A stretch of DNA of 21,941 nt, taken from the NCBI GenBank assembly GCA_029747585.1, contig JAPEVF010000752.1:1-21941 (forward strand), written 5' to 3'. Position 1 is the first letter of the stretch, and every line of letters begins with the position of its first letter. The notes under the pieces are model-generated. The model had not been told where the DNA came from. It saw only the letters and a list, made by a program, of their open reading frames with translations, and made no database searches. This document shows, piece after piece, positions 19,400 to 21,941 of this stretch. Position numbers and translations under genes: made by a program. Source of the DNA: Pleurotus djamor (lineage: Eukaryota; Basidiomycota; Agaricomycetes; Agaricales; Pleurotaceae).

Positions 19400-20097
19400 A
19401 TCTATCGAACACAAACAATTGGCCAGAGCCGAAAGATTCGATGGAATGGCTTCATAGCTTGTCGACATGGAAAAGGACTCGGTTCGGAGGCTGCAGGCTT
19501 CCTTGTGTTAGATATGGATAGATGAGTGATCCTCCGTTTTTGCGTACGACGGCGTGTATAAGGGCATGAGTTTGACATGAGCTCAAGTGTCGAGAGTGGC
19601 GCACTAACGAAGACATCGACTCCGGCGTTCGCCAAGCACCGTGAGGGCGTATGCCTTGGGGTAGGACGACTAAAAGATTGTTAAGAAACCCGACTCAGGG
19701 ATGTGAATCGTGCCTGGGGAGGTAAGCTAATAAAGCATTGATCCAGAAAGTTGATGTCAACGGCGATGGAGGACGGTGGACAGATGCCCCAAACGACATG
19801 AATCTCGGAGAGGGTCGGCGGAATTGATCGTGACCGAATCCGGAAGAAATTTGCCAAAACGAGAATAAGTACGATGACAAAGTTTGTGTGTCGTGTTGGA
19901 AAGACCAGCCCTGGCAAACAGAAGATGGGGACATCCGAGCAGTGCGACATTATTCTAGAAGGCTGGTAATTATTCTCTAGCGAACCTGAGGGTACAGGCT
20001 GACCTCGAAACGTTCCATGGAATTGTCCTATGGTGTGCACAGAGGCGAAGTGGAAAACATACGACTTGTCTGAGTGAAACAACGTCATCAGAAGTAA
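19400..20097. other. Hydrophobin upstream region, no gene
   Basis: Between the mobile element and the hydrophobin TATA box. A 135-codon minus-strand frame (19681-20088) has no motif, no splice structure and overlaps the promoter, so it is not called. Confidence 0.5.
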
Positions 20098-20104
20098 TAT
20101 AAAA
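20098..20104 (+). promoter_or_regulatory. TATA box of the hydrophobin gene
   Basis: TATAAAA about 105 bases before the ATG at 20210, implying a leader of about 75 bases. The matching position of the decayed copy near 15490 has lost the TATAAA. Confidence 0.6.
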
Positions 20105-20209
20105 GGACCATGTTACTGACCTACTTCTTTACTCGAACACCCCAGTTCAAGTTTCAGCACAAGCTTTCGAATTCTTCTCTTCGTTTTCATCCTCTCTTCG
20201 TTTTTCGCC

Positions 20210-20746
20210 ATGTTCGCCAAAGTCCCCGTTGTTTTCGCCACCATCTTCTGCTGCTTCTTCGCCTTTGCAGCTGCTACACCCGCGTTCGTAGCTCGTGGAG
20301 GCCCAACTTTGCCTCCCGCTTCCTCTCCCACCTGTGGGAACACCGACATCCAATGCTGCCAGCACGTCGATACCGCCGCCAATTTGACCAACATTCTCAA
20401 ACCGATCATCGCCGCTAGCAACCCCTTGTACGCCTTGCTCTTCAAGTTGGGCTTGGCATCGGTGCTTGATGTCGTCCTCACCGTCGTTGGTACCGTCGAC
20501 GTCGTCGTTGCTGCACAATGCAGCACCCTCTCGGTCCTGGGCGGACACTGGTGAGTACATTTACCGGGTTCATGAAGGGGCTTGTGCTGACTTCGTTGAT
20601 CGTCTAGCTCTGCTCAGTCCGTTTGCTGCCAAGGAACCCAGTTCAGTGCGTGATTTCGTCAATATAATCGCTCTCCAGATGTAAACTAACCTCTTTCTCC
20701 ATTAGACGGGCTCATCAACGTTGGCTGCACGGCCATTGGCATTTGA
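20210..20746 (+). CDS. Class I hydrophobin
   Basis: Small secreted amphipathic protein that self-assembles at air-water or wall surfaces and makes hyphae water-repellent. Exons: 20210-20550, 20608-20645 and 20706-20746; 420 bases, 139 residues. A signal peptide (MFAKVPVVFATIFCCFFAFAAA) precedes eight cysteines at residues 42, 49, 50, 104, 114, 120, 121 and 134, in the order C-CC-C-C-CC-C. Both splice joins are needed: unspliced, the frame ends at GGHW; spliced, it gives [24 protein letters not shown], the family's typical C-terminus. Cys spacing is 6, 53, 9, 5 and 12. The 53-residue gap between the third and fourth cysteine is longer than the usual class I range (up to about 39); the extra part is hydrophobic (LYALLFKLGLASVLDVVL). 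The gene appears intact and is the likely source of the decayed copy at 15510. Confidence 0.95.
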
Positions 20747-20753
20747 AATGCCC

Positions 20754-20765
20754 AATAAATAAATA
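20754..20765 (+). terminator. Polyadenylation signal candidate of hydrophobin
   Basis: AATAAATAAATA starts eight bases after the stop codon. It contains overlapping AATAAA hexamers, so the 3' untranslated region may be very short. Confidence 0.4.
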
Positions 20766-20831
20766 TGGACCTGACGATGGTCCACTAGGCATGAAGTGCA
20801 GTACTATAGTAATTGATTCGTTTCGTAGTCC

Positions 20832-20985
20832 TGCTTTGATTTGATGTATGTCCTGAAATGACGCGATGTAAACACACGAACTTCACCTTCGCAACTCCTC
20901 ATGGATCTCTCAAAACTCGCCCCGATATGAATGGTGCTTTGATGTACTTCAATGACGCGTCGTAAACATATGATGAACTCTGACC
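20832..20985 (+). repeat. Imperfect direct repeat downstream of hydrophobin
   Basis: TGCTTTGAT...GTA...AATGACGCG...GTAAACA...GAACTTC-like sequence occurs at about 20832-20889 and again at about 20935-20985, roughly 103 bases apart, with small gaps. Possibly an old local duplication. Confidence 0.5.
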
Positions 20986-21701
20986 TTGAAGCAACGCTTC
21001 CTCCCTCCTAAGCACTCCTATGATATGGAGGCTCGAATTGGAAAAGGTTTTCTCACGTCAACGGAGAAACCCTCAGTAAAATGCTGGACATCACTGAGTA
21101 CGACGGCCACGCTCACTATCGACATGGAAAGCCCACCTGATCATGCCAAAAATCCTGATCAGCATTCGTGAAAGCGGCTCGGCGCAAAGTCGTGTCCTAG
21201 AGGGTAGGACCATTCGCCTCGGCCTCTTGTCTCTGGAATCTGTGTCAGTTCCCGTCGCCCAATTTTCAGGATTCCTACCTTTGGTCGCCTTTACTTGATG
21301 AGCTCGCCGCCCGGAAAACGAGAATTTATCGAGAAAACGTGCGGCATCATGCATCATGGTCCATGCCCTTGCGTCGACCCTTCGAACAATACGACGAGAC
21401 CATGACGCTCTAGCCTCGATATGAGGCACGTCGTACTTTCTCACTGTCAAAGCTGGTGCCAGTCGGGGTCGGGAGCACCCCTTCGATTGCCCTCCGAACC
21501 GGATTGAACTGCGGTATGTGCGAGCGCTTCATTTTCATGTCTGCAACGTCGTAATATTGACCATGAAAATCTTGAACAACTCCAGGTATGCCATGTCGCC
21601 ATCTTTGGCGTCCTCGGTGGGCGACAGTCTATGAAAACAAGATAGTGGAGGGTCAAGCTCAGGCCAAGCTCAGGCAGCGCTTTGCCTCGAGAGTCGACTC
21701 C
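20986..21701. other. Region without a supported gene
   Basis: Minus-strand frames at 21091-21450 (containing KYDVPHIEARASWSRRIVRR) and at about 21640-21430 in another frame (DFHGQYYDVADMKMKRSHIP) have coding-like composition, but stops intervene and no splice sites link them. This could be a decayed gene divergent from the one starting at 21902. Family not recognised, and no gene is called. Confidence 0.35.
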
Positions 21702-21713
21702 GCCAATGCGCAG

Positions 21714-21785
21714 CGCTGTGACTTGATAGGTCACGTGACTATGCCTACGCTGTGACTTGCCTAGTCACGTGACTACGTCACAGCG
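21714..21785. promoter_or_regulatory. Repeated CACGTG palindrome array
   Basis: Two copies of a 34-base unit, each with CGCTGTGAC (21714-21722, 21748-21756) followed by the palindrome GTCACGTGAC (21730-21739, 21764-21773), and then the reverse complement GTCACAGCG (21777-21785). The array ends about 115 bases before the gene at 21902, a normal distance for activator sites. CACGTG is the core bound by bHLH factors such as Cbf1 or USF types; which factor binds here is unknown. Confidence 0.6.
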
Positions 21786-21901
21786 TTTTGTGACCTCTCA
21801 TTTCAATTTGTGAGTTCGCGCTGTGGTTCGCGTCTCTCTTCATCTTCTTTACCTCACCTTCTTCACTTCCCCCAGAAATCTGCTCTAACTCTCCAACCGA
21901 T

Positions 21902-21941
21902 ATGTCTGGTGAAGAGTTCGACACCCTCTTTGGTGAACTTT
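21902..21941 (+). CDS. Start of a gene cut by the window end
   Basis: ATG at 21902 opens a frame beginning MSGEEFDTLFGEL with no stop before the edge. It follows a pyrimidine-rich leader (TCTTCATCTTCTTTACC...) typical of fungal transcription starts, and the CACGTG array. There is no signal peptide. Too short for any family assignment. Confidence 0.5.
   Translation, partial: MSGEEFDTLFGEL

Noticed and set aside
19681..20088. 135-codon minus-strand frame upstream of hydrophobin
   Set aside because: Occupies the hydrophobin promoter and shows no motif; composition resembles non-coding sequence.
20113..20560. 137-codon minus-strand frames over hydrophobin
   Set aside because: Antisense of a well-supported hydrophobin with correct introns and eight cysteines; no motif of their own.
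1..21941. CRISPR arrays, rRNA genes, bacterial operons or viral genes
   Set aside because: No spaced identical repeats, no rRNA-like segments, no polycistronic packing and no viral protein motifs were seen; intron-rich genes indicate a fungal nuclear genome.

Overview
The window is nuclear DNA from a filamentous basidiomycete, most likely an Agaricomycete. Genes are interrupted by many short introns (about 46-84 bases, GT...AG). The gene content also fits: a 16-exon laccase, a class I hydrophobin, a GH27 alpha-galactosidase, small secreted proteins and a FunK1-type fungal protein kinase. No rRNA, tRNA, CRISPR or prokaryotic operon signals were seen.

Layout from left to right. (1) 720-2485, minus: GH27 alpha-galactosidase with 12 consistent exons but no recognisable first exon; the point where that exon should lie contains ambiguous bases. 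(2) 3623-4105, plus: a cysteine-free small secreted protein. (3) 5077-5985, plus: a two-exon unknown gene with a poly-asparagine tract and a possible frameshift near its end. (4) 7357-9813, plus: a complete laccase with all copper ligands. (5) 10044-12607, minus: a FunK1 kinase, complete in exons but broken by a frameshift and in-frame stop just before the catalytic loop. (6) 13426-14775, minus: a secreted protein of two tandem domains that resemble carbohydrate-binding jelly rolls. (7) 15510-15830, plus: a decayed duplicate of a hydrophobin locus. (8) 16312-19393: a 3.08 kb element with 89-bp terminal inverted repeats (86/89 identical) and a 6-bp target duplication, with no convincing coding capacity. 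(9) 20210-20746, plus: an intact class I hydrophobin with an unusually long loop. (10) 21902 to the window end, plus: the start of a gene preceded by a repeated CACGTG promoter array.

How the genes relate: alpha-galactosidase, laccase, the tandem-domain protein, the small secreted protein and the hydrophobin are all predicted to be exported, so the interval looks like a patch of wall- and substrate-acting secreted genes. The FunK1 kinase stands apart as a probable intracellular family member. There is no evidence of shared regulation beyond proximity. The best candidates for something undescribed are the terminal-inverted-repeat element with its nested hairpin, the hydrophobin with its enlarged loop and decayed twin, and the tandem-domain secreted protein.
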